DNA from: UBA2093 sp044340485
Lineage (GTDB): Bacteria; Actinomycetota; Acidimicrobiia; Acidimicrobiales; Ilumatobacteraceae
Reading direction: 5' to 3'
NCBI GenBank assembly: GCA_044340485.1
Contig: JBIITN010000011.1
Span: forward strand, 1 to 59,037
Length of the DNA: 59,037 nt
The position numbers and the translations under genes are program-made. Position 1 is the stretch's first letter. Each line of letters begins with the position of its first letter. This document shows positions 25,970 through 33,861 of this stretch, one piece after another. Below the pieces are notes generated by a model. It was not told the origin of the DNA and ran no database searches. It saw only the letters and a list, made by a program, of their open reading frames with translations.

Positions 25970-27024
25970 TGACCGCAGCGCTCACGCTGTATGACTGCAC
26001 CCAAGACGACTTCGCAGCCATGATGCCGAATGTTCCGGGTTATCGCCTCACCCAATTATGGGATGGCTTGTACACACAGATGCTGGAACCAAAAGACATC
26101 TCTCCGTTACCTGCTGATCTCCGCTCGCTCATTACATCACAAGCACCGCCAGCACTCATCGAAGTGCAACGTGCAGTTGCTGACGATGGTGACACATTGA
26201 AGTTTCTGTGGCATCTCGTGAACGGCAATCATCCAATCGAAACCGTTCTGATGTACTACGAAGACCGCGCCACAGTGTGTGTCAGTACCCAAGCCGGGTG
26301 TGCAATGGCATGCGGTTTTTGCGCCACAGGTCAAGCCGGCTTTACTCGACATCTCACCGCTGGCGAAATCATCGAACAAGTAGTGCGTTGCGCACGCGAG
26401 GCAAAACAGCATGATCGCCGAATCGACAACATCGTGTTCATGGGAATGGGAGAACCACTTGCCAACGTCGCGCCAGTATGGGCAGCGGTGGAGCGCATCC
26501 ATGGCGACATCGGTATTTCTGCTCGACACATCACCGTGAGCACCGTAGGAATCATCCCAGGTATTCGCACACTCACGGAATGGCCATTGCCCGTCAATCT
26601 TGCGGTGTCTTTGCATGCGGCGCGTAATGATCTTCGCGATGAGTTGGTGCCCATCAACAAGCGTTACCCCATCGACGATCTCATCAACGCATGTCGTGAT
26701 TATTTGACGACGAAAAATCGTCGCGTCACCTTTGAATGGGCTTTAATCGCCAATGTCAACGACACCGATCGCGACGCACGCGAACTTGCCGACCTATGTC
26801 ATCGCCTGCAGCCATCGGCACACGTGAATCTCATACCGTTGAACCCCACACCGGGTTGGCCAACTACTGGAAGTTCTCCGCGACGAGTCCGAGAGTTTCG
26901 CGACCTACTTCGCGAACTGGGCGTGAACGCCACCGTGCGCAACAACCGTGGCACTGATATCGCCGCCGCATGTGGCCAACTTGCGGCGGGACAGCCCGTC
27001 GTCTTACGGTCAACACCCGCGTAG
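25966..27024 (+). CDS. rlmN: 23S rRNA/tRNA adenine-C2 methyltransferase RlmN
   Basis: 352 aa radical-SAM enzyme. The cluster motif C-x3-C-x2-C lies in AGCAMACGFCATGQAGF. GMGEPLANV, HITVSTVGIIPGI, SLHAARNDLRDELVPIN and the late NNRGTDIAAACGQLA (catalytic Cys) are RlmN signatures. It methylates A2503 of 23S rRNA and certain tRNAs. It overlaps mshD by 4 nt and ends 11 nt from a convergent DUF6285-like gene. Confidence 0.95.
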   Translation: MMTAALTLYDCTQDDFAAMMPNVPGYRLTQLWDGLYTQMLEPKDISPLPADLRSLITSQAPPALIEVQRAVADDGDTLKFLWHLVNGNHPIETVLMYYEDRATVCVSTQAGCAMACGFCATGQAGFTRHLTAGEIIEQVVRCAREAKQHDRRIDNIVFMGMGEPLANVAPVWAAVERIHGDIGISARHITVSTVGIIPGIRTLTEWPLPVNLAVSLHAARNDLRDELVPINKRYPIDDLINACRDYLTTKNRRVTFEWALIANVNDTDRDARELADLCHRLQPSAHVNLIPLNPTPGWPTTGSSPRRVREFRDLLRELGVNATVRNNRGTDIAAACGQLAAGQPVVLRSTPA

Positions 27025-27035
27025 AGATCTATTGA

Positions 27036-27383
27036 TCAACTACTCAAGTATTTGGGATTTGCAACCAGCAATTTGTCGCGAACGCTGTCTTTCAACACCA
27101 ACATGATGTCTTTCAGTGAGTCATCAAATTCGCCACTGCGAATACGAGTGGCTAACTCAAGATCATCGACAGCACCAATGTTTTGTAGACGTGATTCGTG
27201 GTCAACACGTTGTTGGTCTCCCAACACTGCCTCACGTTCCACCATTGCCAGCATGTTGATCGCGACTCGCGCATGAAAGTTCAGACGCCCCTCTACAGCT
27301 GGCATGACATCGTTTTCCAGCCACTCGCGGACAGCTTCAACCATTTGCAGACTTGACGGTGCATCATGTGGAGCAGTCATCAC
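27036..27383 (-). CDS. DUF6285-like small protein paired with phosphotransferase
   Basis: 115 aa, helical and soluble. Visible: MVEAVREWLENDVMPAVEGRLNFHARVAINMLAMVERE, the pattern I associate with DUF6285 proteins that follow APH-like phosphotransferases in actinobacteria. It starts with GTG overlapping the phosphotransferase stop by 4 nt (GTGA), pointing to a joint function or complex. The role is unknown. Confidence 0.75.
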   Translation of the reverse strand: MMTAPHDAPSSLQMVEAVREWLENDVMPAVEGRLNFHARVAINMLAMVEREAVLGDQQRVDHESRLQNIGAVDDLELATRIRSGEFDDSLKDIMLVLKDSVRDKLLVANPKYLSS

Positions 27384-28330
27384 ATCTCCTCTTCCAACAT
27401 CTCAATGAGATCCCATTCGTTTTCACACACTCGTCGTCCAATAGCTGCAAGTTCGTGACTACGAGAAATGTTGTCGAGATGAAAACTCGCCTGCCACATG
27501 CAGATAATTCCCCACCGAAGCGAACCCAAAATGACCCACCACTTCAATACATCCATATCCGGGCGTACGCCCGATATGTGTTCGTACCCATCGAGGAGAT
27601 CGTCATAACTTCCGACACCTGCGACCGGATGTGCGCCGCCGAATCTCCACGCTTTGGTACACACCCAACCAAGATCCTCCATCGGATCACCAATGTGAGC
27701 GCCTTCCCAGTCGAGCACCGCACGTAAACCATCGGTTCCCACAATGATGTTTCCCATACGAAAATCACCATGCACGATGCGATGTGGGAATTCCTTCGGG
27801 CGATGAGAATCAAGCCAACGGATGGCAATCTCAAAAACAGGATGTGGTTCTGCGAAATCGTGAAGCATCGCGCCGAAACGTTGCAATTGATCGTCGACAG
27901 TAAGTCCAGGCACTTCCGATACGGGAATGGCGTGAAGATGCCCCAACGCCTCGCCAAGCTGTCTCGACAATTTTTGTCGTGCATTTGAGTATTCATCATC
28001 GCGGAGAATCTTGCGCGCAATCGTTTCTCCTTCAACGGCACGCACAATCATGAAAGGGCGCTCGAGTGCATCAGACTTTGCGCCGTCAAACACCATTTCT
28101 GCAACCGGCACTCCGCCACGCGCTGCAGCCTGTAGTACCGCGGGTTCCTGTTTCAATCCGTCTACAGTCCCTGGCCGTACTCGCTGCAAGATGAGATCGT
28201 CGGCACCTGAGCGGAATCGCCAGGTTTCCCGCGATGCTCCGCCAGATAAACGTTGCAAGTCAGTCACTAATGAACCACCCAATAGCTGCGATAACTGCTC
28301 TGTCAAAATCTCAACCTCGCGCACAGACAT
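27380..28330 (-). CDS. APH-family phosphotransferase (ACAD10/11-kinase-like)
   Basis: 316 aa. The kinase-like fold is seen in LSGGASRETWRF (nucleotide loop), ILQRVRPG, the catalytic HGDFRMGNIIVG and the metal-binding VLDWEGAHIGDPMEDLGWV. This subgroup resembles the kinase domain of acyl-CoA dehydrogenases 10/11, which phosphorylate hydroxy-acyl substrates, rather than antibiotic kinases; the substrate is inferred only. GTG 28324 has GGAG 8 nt upstream and may be the true start. It is divergent from the ABC ATPase with only 14 nt between the outer starts. Confidence 0.85.
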   Translation of the reverse strand: MSVREVEILTEQLSQLLGGSLVTDLQRLSGGASRETWRFRSGADDLILQRVRPGTVDGLKQEPAVLQAAARGGVPVAEMVFDGAKSDALERPFMIVRAVEGETIARKILRDDEYSNARQKLSRQLGEALGHLHAIPVSEVPGLTVDDQLQRFGAMLHDFAEPHPVFEIAIRWLDSHRPKEFPHRIVHGDFRMGNIIVGTDGLRAVLDWEGAHIGDPMEDLGWVCTKAWRFGGAHPVAGVGSYDDLLDGYEHISGVRPDMDVLKWWVILGSLRWGIICMWQASFHLDNISRSHELAAIGRRVCENEWDLIEMLEEEM

Positions 28331-28344
28331 GTCTCCACTTTGTC

Positions 28345-29166
28345 ATGTCAGATACCGTGTCACCAATGTCAGACAGCACCTCAGCGCCAACAATTGTGAT
28401 TGACGGCGTCACAGTGTCTCGCGATGGTCGTGCAATCGTCAACAACATCTCGGTGTCCATCTCGCCTGGAGAGCGATGGGTGATACTTGGTCCAAACGGT
28501 TGTGGCAAAACGACACTTCTACGAGTAATGGCTCTGTACCTACATCCTTCGTCGGGCAACGTGTCTATTAAAGACCAACGTCTCGGCGCGATGGACGTGC
28601 GTTCAATGCGTTCACACATTGCGTATTCGTCTGCATCGCTTGCTTCAGATCTTCGACCAGCCCTCACCGTTTCCGACATTGTGATGACCGCAAAATACGG
28701 TGCACTCGAGCCGTGGTGGCACGAATATTCCTCATCTGATCGACAACGCGCCCTGCAATGTCTGGAACGAGTGAACGTATCTCATTTTGCGCATCGCACA
28801 TTTGGGTCGCTGTCTTCAGGTGAACAACAACGCGTCTTGCTCGCTCGTGCATTGATGAATGATCCAGTGGTGCTACTTCTTGATGAACCAAGTGCACGCC
28901 TAGATCTTGGTGGACGCGAACAACTGGTGCAGATTCTCGAAGAGTTCGCGTCACTACAACCCGAGCTACCAACTGTGCTTGTGACGCACCACGTTGACGA
29001 AATTCCTCGTTGCAGCACGCACCTTTTATTAATACGCAATGGTTCCGCCGTGGCACATGGCCCGCTCGCATCAACTCTTACAAGCAAAAACTTGAGTGAC
29101 ACTTTCGGCATTCCACTCCATGTGGAACAACGATCTACAGGCCGCTACAGCGCATACGCGTTATAA
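28345..29166 (+). CDS. Orphan ABC transporter ATP-binding protein
   Basis: 273 aa single nucleotide-binding domain. Walker A is GPNGCGKTT, the signature LSSGEQQRVLLARAL and Walker B VVLLLDEPSARLDLG, and the switch His is in VLVTHHVDEIP. The sequence resembles the ModF/YlmA-like group of stand-alone ATPases. No permease or binding protein is adjacent, so the partner, if any, is elsewhere. A second ATG at 28366 could also be the start. It converges on the SRPBCC gene with a 9-nt gap. Confidence 0.88.
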   Translation: MSDTVSPMSDSTSAPTIVIDGVTVSRDGRAIVNNISVSISPGERWVILGPNGCGKTTLLRVMALYLHPSSGNVSIKDQRLGAMDVRSMRSHIAYSSASLASDLRPALTVSDIVMTAKYGALEPWWHEYSSSDRQRALQCLERVNVSHFAHRTFGSLSSGEQQRVLLARALMNDPVVLLLDEPSARLDLGGREQLVQILEEFASLQPELPTVLVTHHVDEIPRCSTHLLLIRNGSAVAHGPLASTLTSKNLSDTFGIPLHVEQRSTGRYSAYAL

Positions 29167-29175
29167 CAACAACTG

Positions 29176-29622
29176 TTATTTTCGGGACGTCACTTTGCGT
29201 AAGCCTTCTCGTCCGGCGTCAATATTGTTGTGTAGGACCTGCTCGAGAAGACCACCGGTCCACAGCGATCCCTGATATTCAAGATCAACATCTACCGTCG
29301 AGGATTCACCCTGTGCAGTCACATGTACGGTCAAAATCCAGGGGCTGTGTTTTTTCCCATCAACTTCTTGACGTTCAAAAACAACTTTCCCGTTTTCTCC
29401 GGAAGTACCCGGAGTAATCATCTCGGTGCGCGCCATGCGCAAACGCTTCGACCGCGCCAATGGTCCAACTTTGGCACGTAGTTCCACAAGCCATGCGCCG
29501 TCACCATCTGCACGTGCATTGTGAACAAGAGGCATCCACTCGCGGTATCTGTGAAGGTCAGCAACAAATGGAAATACCTCAACGGTTGAGGCATCGAGCG
29601 ACACGGTGGATTCAACGCGCAT
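29176..29622 (-). CDS. SRPBCC (polyketide-cyclase/START-like) protein
   Basis: 148 aa. The N-terminus STVSLDASTVEVFPFVADLHRYREWMP is the usual opening of the SRPBCC hydrophobic-cavity fold, and the C-terminal helix GGLLEQVLHNNIDAGREGLRKV closes it. Such proteins bind lipids or aromatic molecules; the ligand is unknown. It lies 14 nt downstream of the DUF3499-type gene, so the two are probably co-transcribed. Confidence 0.82.
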   Translation of the reverse strand: MRVESTVSLDASTVEVFPFVADLHRYREWMPLVHNARADGDGAWLVELRAKVGPLARSKRLRMARTEMITPGTSGENGKVVFERQEVDGKKHSPWILTVHVTAQGESSTVDVDLEYQGSLWTGGLLEQVLHNNIDAGREGLRKVTSRK

Positions 29623-29636
29623 GGTTCGGCGATTCT

Positions 29637-30251
29637 TTACTGGGCATCACGACGCGGTGGACGCTCCCCGAAAGCGCGGCCAAGTAATCGACCTTTTGGA
29701 ATGCTTGCGGTGTCATCGTTGCCATCGGTTGCAACTAAGCGCGGCGTCCATGGAATGGCACGCGTTTCCTCTAACTCCGGTTCATCCACATTGTGTTCGT
29801 GTTCTTGTTCGTGTTCTTGTTCGTGTTTTTGTTCGTGCGGAATGCCGTCAACACGATCAACGTTATTAACAGATGCTGTGACCGCAGATACCCGAGTGGA
29901 AACATCATCGTCAAACAGCGATGCGTCATCAGAGGGTTCACTTATTTTGGTCCGCAGTCTTCGCGACGTCTTGCCGCTATGTCCCACGTTCTTTTCAGAA
30001 CCTGATGTGAGACCTTCGGCAGGGGTGATGTCGCGCGCAGAAAACAGCATCGGCACTGGTTGACGACGATCATCGATGCTCCAGCCCTTTGGTACCGACA
30101 ATGCGTCAGCATGGCGCCGACACAGGCTGCCTGCACGAGCCGGGTCAAGCGCGGGAGCCGAATCAATCCACACCAACAATCTCTCGTTATCAATGCCGTA
30201 AGAGACCGCTGCCACTCCACCACAACCAGGGCGCTCACATAGTCTCCGCAC
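29637..30251 (-). CDS. DUF3499-type protein with HEQ-repeat tail
   Basis: About 204 aa. The first roughly 70 residues match the actinobacterial DUF3499 pattern: CERPGCGGVAAVSYG and LCRRHADALSVPKGWSIDD form a likely Cys/His zinc site. The remainder is disordered and charged, with an E-H-E-Q/K repeat (about residue 145-160) unlike the rest. GTG 30251 is preferred: TAGTTT lies 7 nt upstream without an SD, and the family begins just before the Cys; a TTG at 30269 is possible. Function unknown, possibly a small zinc-ribbon regulator (inference). Confidence 0.8.
   Translation of the reverse strand: MRRLCERPGCGGVAAVSYGIDNERLLVWIDSAPALDPARAGSLCRRHADALSVPKGWSIDDRRQPVPMLFSARDITPAEGLTSGSEKNVGHSGKTSRRLRTKISEPSDDASLFDDDVSTRVSAVTASVNNVDRVDGIPHEQKHEQEHEQEHEHNVDEPELEETRAIPWTPRLVATDGNDDTASIPKGRLLGRAFGERPPRRDAQ
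29795..29837. repeat. 12-bp tandem repeat (GTTCGTGTTCTT)
   Basis: About 3.6 copies of a 12-bp unit with one changed base; on the minus strand it encodes the HEQ(K)HEQEHEQEHE stretch of the DUF3499-type protein. Confidence 0.85.
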
Positions 30252-30258
30252 GGCATTG

Positions 30259-30264
30259 AAACTA
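30259..30264 (-). promoter_or_regulatory. -10-like TAGTTT before the DUF3499-type gene
   Basis: TAGTTT lies 7 nt upstream of GTG 30251 and just downstream of tRNA-Val(CAC). It fits the leaderless pattern seen elsewhere and supports the shorter start. Confidence 0.4.
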
Positions 30265-30283
30265 GTCAAAAAGAGTTTTCCAG

Positions 30284-30357
30284 TGGGCGATACGGGACTC
30301 GAACCCGGGACCTCTACCGTGTGAAGGTAGCGCTCTAACCAACTGAGCTAATCGCCC
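30284..30357 (-). tRNA. tRNA-Val (anticodon CAC)
   Basis: Minus-strand cloverleaf: acceptor GGGCGAT/ATCGCCC, D-arm TAGCTCAGTTGGTTAGAGC, anticodon stem CTACC/GGTAG with loop TTCACAC (CAC, reads GUG), T-arm CCGGGTTCGAGTCCCG. CCA is not encoded. It sits between the J-domain gene and the DUF3499-type gene; a TTTGCA-GGG-TGCAAA hairpin touches its 5' end (30358-30372). Confidence 0.94.
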
Positions 30358-30383
30358 TTTGCACCCTGCAAAGCGATGTCAGA

Positions 30384-31034
30384 TTATCCGTCGCTGCCAG
30401 ATCCCCCAACGACAGCATCAACACACGCGGTACCCATCCCTTGTCGATCCCTATAAGGCTGAGACTGACCGGGACATGTCATGTCAAAGCCGATGAGTTG
30501 ACGAACGACGCCGTCGTGATCGGCGCTGCATGACACTTCACGCACCGATTGGTCAGGTTCAATCAGCACACAACTTCCCGACTGCAATAGCTGATCTGGC
30601 GGCATTTCTTTTCCGGGGTCGGAGAAAATGGAAACAACGAGAACCAATACAACGCCAATGATTGCGATGACAGACATCGTGCGCCACGGGAAGCGTGCCG
30701 GCGACGTATTCAAGGGGCGCTGTGCAAACAATTGTGACAACCGATCACGTTCATAGTCCGAGTCAGCGGCGCTCTGTGTTGTTCGAGCATTCGCATTCGT
30801 TGATGTTGTATCGCTTTTCAAAGAATTGTCGTACTCTTTTCGACGCAGCGGATCCGATAACACCGACCATGCAACATTGAGCTCTGCCATTTCCTGCAAT
30901 GCCCAACGCTCGTCTTCTTTGGCTACGCGATCAGGATGAACGCGACGCGCTTTCGTGCGATACGCGGTCTTGATGTCGCGAGCAGAGGCACTGCGCGATA
31001 CCCCGAGTACGTCGTAGTGGGTTTTAATAGCCAC
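30384..31034 (-). CDS. Membrane J-domain protein with extracytoplasmic Cys domain
   Basis: 216 aa. The N-terminal J domain (1-70) has THYDVLGVSRSASARDIKTAYR and the HPD triad at 33-35, so it should stimulate a DnaK-type ATPase. A polar linker leads to one transmembrane helix (about 119-138). The outer part (about 140-216) has four Cys (GSC, VSC, MTC, TAC) resembling septum-formation/DUF4190-like extracellular domains of actinobacteria. The N-in topology places the J domain in the cytosol. The GTG start overlaps the 2-hydroxyacid dehydrogenase 3' end by 11 nt. It may recruit Hsp70 to the membrane (inference). Confidence 0.82.
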   Translation of the reverse strand: MAIKTHYDVLGVSRSASARDIKTAYRTKARRVHPDRVAKEDERWALQEMAELNVAWSVLSDPLRRKEYDNSLKSDTTSTNANARTTQSAADSDYERDRLSQLFAQRPLNTSPARFPWRTMSVIAIIGVVLVLVVSIFSDPGKEMPPDQLLQSGSCVLIEPDQSVREVSCSADHDGVVRQLIGFDMTCPGQSQPYRDRQGMGTACVDAVVGGSGSDG

Positions 31035-31953
31035 GTACTGGGTCTACCGTGCCAATCAGCGGTTCACCATGCACAAAGCATGAGACATTTGTACGAATGC
31101 GTTCGGCGAGAAGTGGCACTGCCATCTCGGGCGTGTTGCCGACGTGGGGCGTGATGATGCAGTTCGACAATGACCACAACCGATGGTCCATTGGCAGTGG
31201 TTCGGGGTCGGTCACATCAAGAGCAGCCCCGCCAATGCGATTGTTCTCGAGCGCCCATACCAAATCGTCGGTCACGATGTGTCCACCGCGCGCAACATTG
31301 ACGATCCATGCGTGAGGCTCCATCATTTCTAGTTCTGCCCGGCTAATGATTCCAGTTGTTTCAGGAGTGAGAGATAAGGCCAGCACCACGACATCGGCTC
31401 CGGCTAACGCGTCAATGAGATGTTCAGGCCCCACCACATCTGATGCGCCATCTAGATGTTCGATGTTGTTGCGCACAACGGTGATGTGACAATGAAAAGG
31501 CTGCAGAAGCCGCAATAAAGAAAGAGTGATTCCTCCTCCACCCAAAATTGTTACGCGAGCACCAAGAAGATTGACGCCATGTGGGCCACCCCATGACGTC
31601 TCGCGCGCATATCCCCCAATGTGTCTCATACCAGCAAGCATGAGTGCAAGTGCGTGCTCAGCTACTGGTTCTGCGTACACACCTTTGCCACATGTCCATA
31701 CACGCGAGGAATCAATGAGATGGACAAAGTTCTCAACTCCTGCAAATGGCACTTGCACCCAGACCAGATGGGAATGTTGATCAAGCGCCAATTTAAGACC
31801 GTGTGCATCTTTGGGATTGGTCCACACCAGCGCTTGCGCATCTACAAGATCAACTACTTCCCCACCACCATCACGTACGGCGTCTGCCACCCATGCTGGT
31901 GATGTCTCGGGCGCTACTGCAATGCGGTGACCACTAACACGGTCGTTAGCCAC
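31024..31953 (-). CDS. D-isomer-specific 2-hydroxyacid dehydrogenase family protein
   Basis: 309 aa. The NAD-binding motif is variant: VTILGGGGITLSLLRLL. ADVVVLALSLTPETTGII and WIVNVARGGHIVTDDLVWAL with the catalytic Arg (NVARGG), then ALDVTDPEPLP and NCIITPHVGNT (catalytic His), are all present. It probably reduces or oxidises a 2-keto/2-hydroxy acid; the substrate is unknown. Start GTG 31953. It follows the potC stop after 15 nt, so it may be the last gene of the polyamine-uptake run. Confidence 0.88.
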   Translation of the reverse strand: MANDRVSGHRIAVAPETSPAWVADAVRDGGGEVVDLVDAQALVWTNPKDAHGLKLALDQHSHLVWVQVPFAGVENFVHLIDSSRVWTCGKGVYAEPVAEHALALMLAGMRHIGGYARETSWGGPHGVNLLGARVTILGGGGITLSLLRLLQPFHCHITVVRNNIEHLDGASDVVGPEHLIDALAGADVVVLALSLTPETTGIISRAELEMMEPHAWIVNVARGGHIVTDDLVWALENNRIGGAALDVTDPEPLPMDHRLWSLSNCIITPHVGNTPEMAVPLLAERIRTNVSCFVHGEPLIGTVDPVRGY

Positions 31954-31968
31954 GACCGCACTCTTTCA

Positions 31969-32790
31969 TCACAGTGTTTCTCCTTGACGTTTACGCCGAA
32001 GGTTTCCAAAGACTGCTCCGAGAACCATGATGCCCACACTTATAAACAAGATCATTGTCGCCAACACATTGATTTGAGGTGGAATTGTCACCCGAGATGC
32101 ACCGAAGATCTGAAGCGGGAATGTCACCAAAGAACCAGCGTTAAAGAAGGTGATGATGAAGTCGTCAATGGAGAGGGCAAATGACAACAGTGACGCGGCT
32201 AAAACACCGGGCAAGATCAGTGGAAATGTAATTTTCCAGAAAGCACGTATTGGACTTGCTCCCAAATCCATTGCTGCTTGTTCCAACCCCCAGTCAAAAC
32301 CACGAATGCGAGCCCGAACTGTGAGTGCGACAAAAGAAATCTGGAACATTACATGGGCGATGATGACAGTGGCATAGCCAAAGTCGACACCACGATTGAG
32401 AAATAGCGTTGCCAAGGATGCACCGATCACTACTTCTGGTGATGTGAGTGGCAACACAAGAAATAAGTTGACACCACCTTGTCCTTTGAATTTATAACGA
32501 CTTAATGCGACCGCCATCAACGACCCGAGAACGGTGGAAATAATGGTGGAAATAAACGCAATCCGCAGACTCACCCACAAGGCATCGGTTAATTGTTTCT
32601 CGGCGAAAGGATCGGCCCAGTTGTCAAGCGTGAATCCAGTCCAACGGATGTTGAATTTGCCCGCTGGATCATTAAATGAAAACAAAATGATCACAAGAAT
32701 TGGGGCAAATAGATACACAAATCCCAAAACAGCCACCGAGTTGATTCCCCACCGCCCGACGCGAGAAAACCTGCTCATTGGCGCACTCAT
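31969..32790 (-). CDS. potC: Spermidine/putrescine ABC transporter permease PotC
   Basis: 273 aa with about 6 membrane segments. The EAA-type loop is in EQAAMDLGASPIRAFWKITFPLILPG, the contact point for the ATPase. PotC-like features include SLSIDDFIITFF near the C-terminus. It forms the inner-membrane channel with PotB. It overlaps potB by 4 nt. Confidence 0.92.
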   Translation of the reverse strand: MSAPMSRFSRVGRWGINSVAVLGFVYLFAPILVIILFSFNDPAGKFNIRWTGFTLDNWADPFAEKQLTDALWVSLRIAFISTIISTVLGSLMAVALSRYKFKGQGGVNLFLVLPLTSPEVVIGASLATLFLNRGVDFGYATVIIAHVMFQISFVALTVRARIRGFDWGLEQAAMDLGASPIRAFWKITFPLILPGVLAASLLSFALSIDDFIITFFNAGSLVTFPLQIFGASRVTIPPQINVLATMILFISVGIMVLGAVFGNLRRKRQGETL

Positions 32791-33854
32791 GCCAGTTCCT
32801 CAGTACCCATGAACTTCGAGTACACCAGTACGCCCACCGTGATAATGATCATCAGTACAAAACTCATTGCTGATGCAACCGGATAATTCAACTGCTTCAA
32901 ATACTGATCTTGAATGGAATTACCAATCATCGTCGTATTAGGACCACCAAGAAATTGTGCATTGACGAAGTCTCCCGATGCTGGGATAAATACCAGGAGG
33001 CTTCCCGCAAAAATGCCGGGTATTGCGAGTGGCAAAACAACTTTGCGAAATGCCCCAGAGGCGGATGAGTATAAATCCATCGCAGCGTCAACGAGACGCG
33101 TATCGATTTTTTCAAGACTCACATAAATCGGCAAGATCATAAATGGCAAGAAGTTGTATGTGAGGCCGCCTATGACCGCCGCCGGAGTGCTGAGTAATCG
33201 GCCGTTGTCCACTATCTGTAGCCACTCAAACACCGTGACAAGTCGCAAGGTTTCCAAAGTGTTCATGACCGGGCCGTTGTCGTTCATCAAAGTGGTCCAG
33301 GCCAGAGTACGTATGAGATACGACGTGAAGAACGGAATAACGACAAGTCCAAGCAACACCATTCGATACTTACCACCACGAAATGCAATGACATAGGCGA
33401 TGGGAAAGCCGATGAGAATAGTCAACACCGTTGCAATCCCCGCGTAGGTAAAACTACGCACAAATTGTGGTCGAAAACGAGTGAACGCTTCTTGATAGTT
33501 CTCCCACTCCCACGTGAAGGAGGGAAAGAAATCGAAACGAGATTCCTTCGATGACAACGACATCACAAACAACGCCCACAGTGGCGCGAGGAAGAAAATG
33601 CTGAGCCACAACATTCCAGGCTTTAGCAACGCATATGGGGCCACGGAACGTCGTGTCTCAGGAGTGCCCCGCACGATTGAGGCCACATAACCCACAAGGG
33701 CAACCGCCATCAAAACGCCGACAATGTAGGCAAGGATTCCCGAAGTGATTTCGGTTGCTAACAAGATGACGCCAGTGCCCAACAGCAAGAGCACACCGAG
33801 CCCCATGAACTCGGATGTCCCTAGTGATGTGGTGAGACGCTGCGTTCGCGTCAC
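32787..33854 (-). CDS. potB: Spermidine/putrescine ABC transporter permease PotB
   Basis: 355 aa, longer than E. coli PotB (about 285 aa) because of two extra N-terminal membrane segments (residues about 17-60). The core has FPIAYVIAFRGG, TSYLIRTLAW and the EAA loop DAAMDLYSSASGAFRKVVLPLAIPG. GTG start, 7 nt after the potD stop. The N-terminal extension is unusual and might be a fusion of a small membrane unit. Confidence 0.9.
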   Translation of the reverse strand: MTRTQRLTTSLGTSEFMGLGVLLLLGTGVILLATEITSGILAYIVGVLMAVALVGYVASIVRGTPETRRSVAPYALLKPGMLWLSIFFLAPLWALFVMSLSSKESRFDFFPSFTWEWENYQEAFTRFRPQFVRSFTYAGIATVLTILIGFPIAYVIAFRGGKYRMVLLGLVVIPFFTSYLIRTLAWTTLMNDNGPVMNTLETLRLVTVFEWLQIVDNGRLLSTPAAVIGGLTYNFLPFMILPIYVSLEKIDTRLVDAAMDLYSSASGAFRKVVLPLAIPGIFAGSLLVFIPASGDFVNAQFLGGPNTTMIGNSIQDQYLKQLNYPVASAMSFVLMIIITVGVLVYSKFMGTEELA

Positions 33855-33861
33855 AGGCGTA

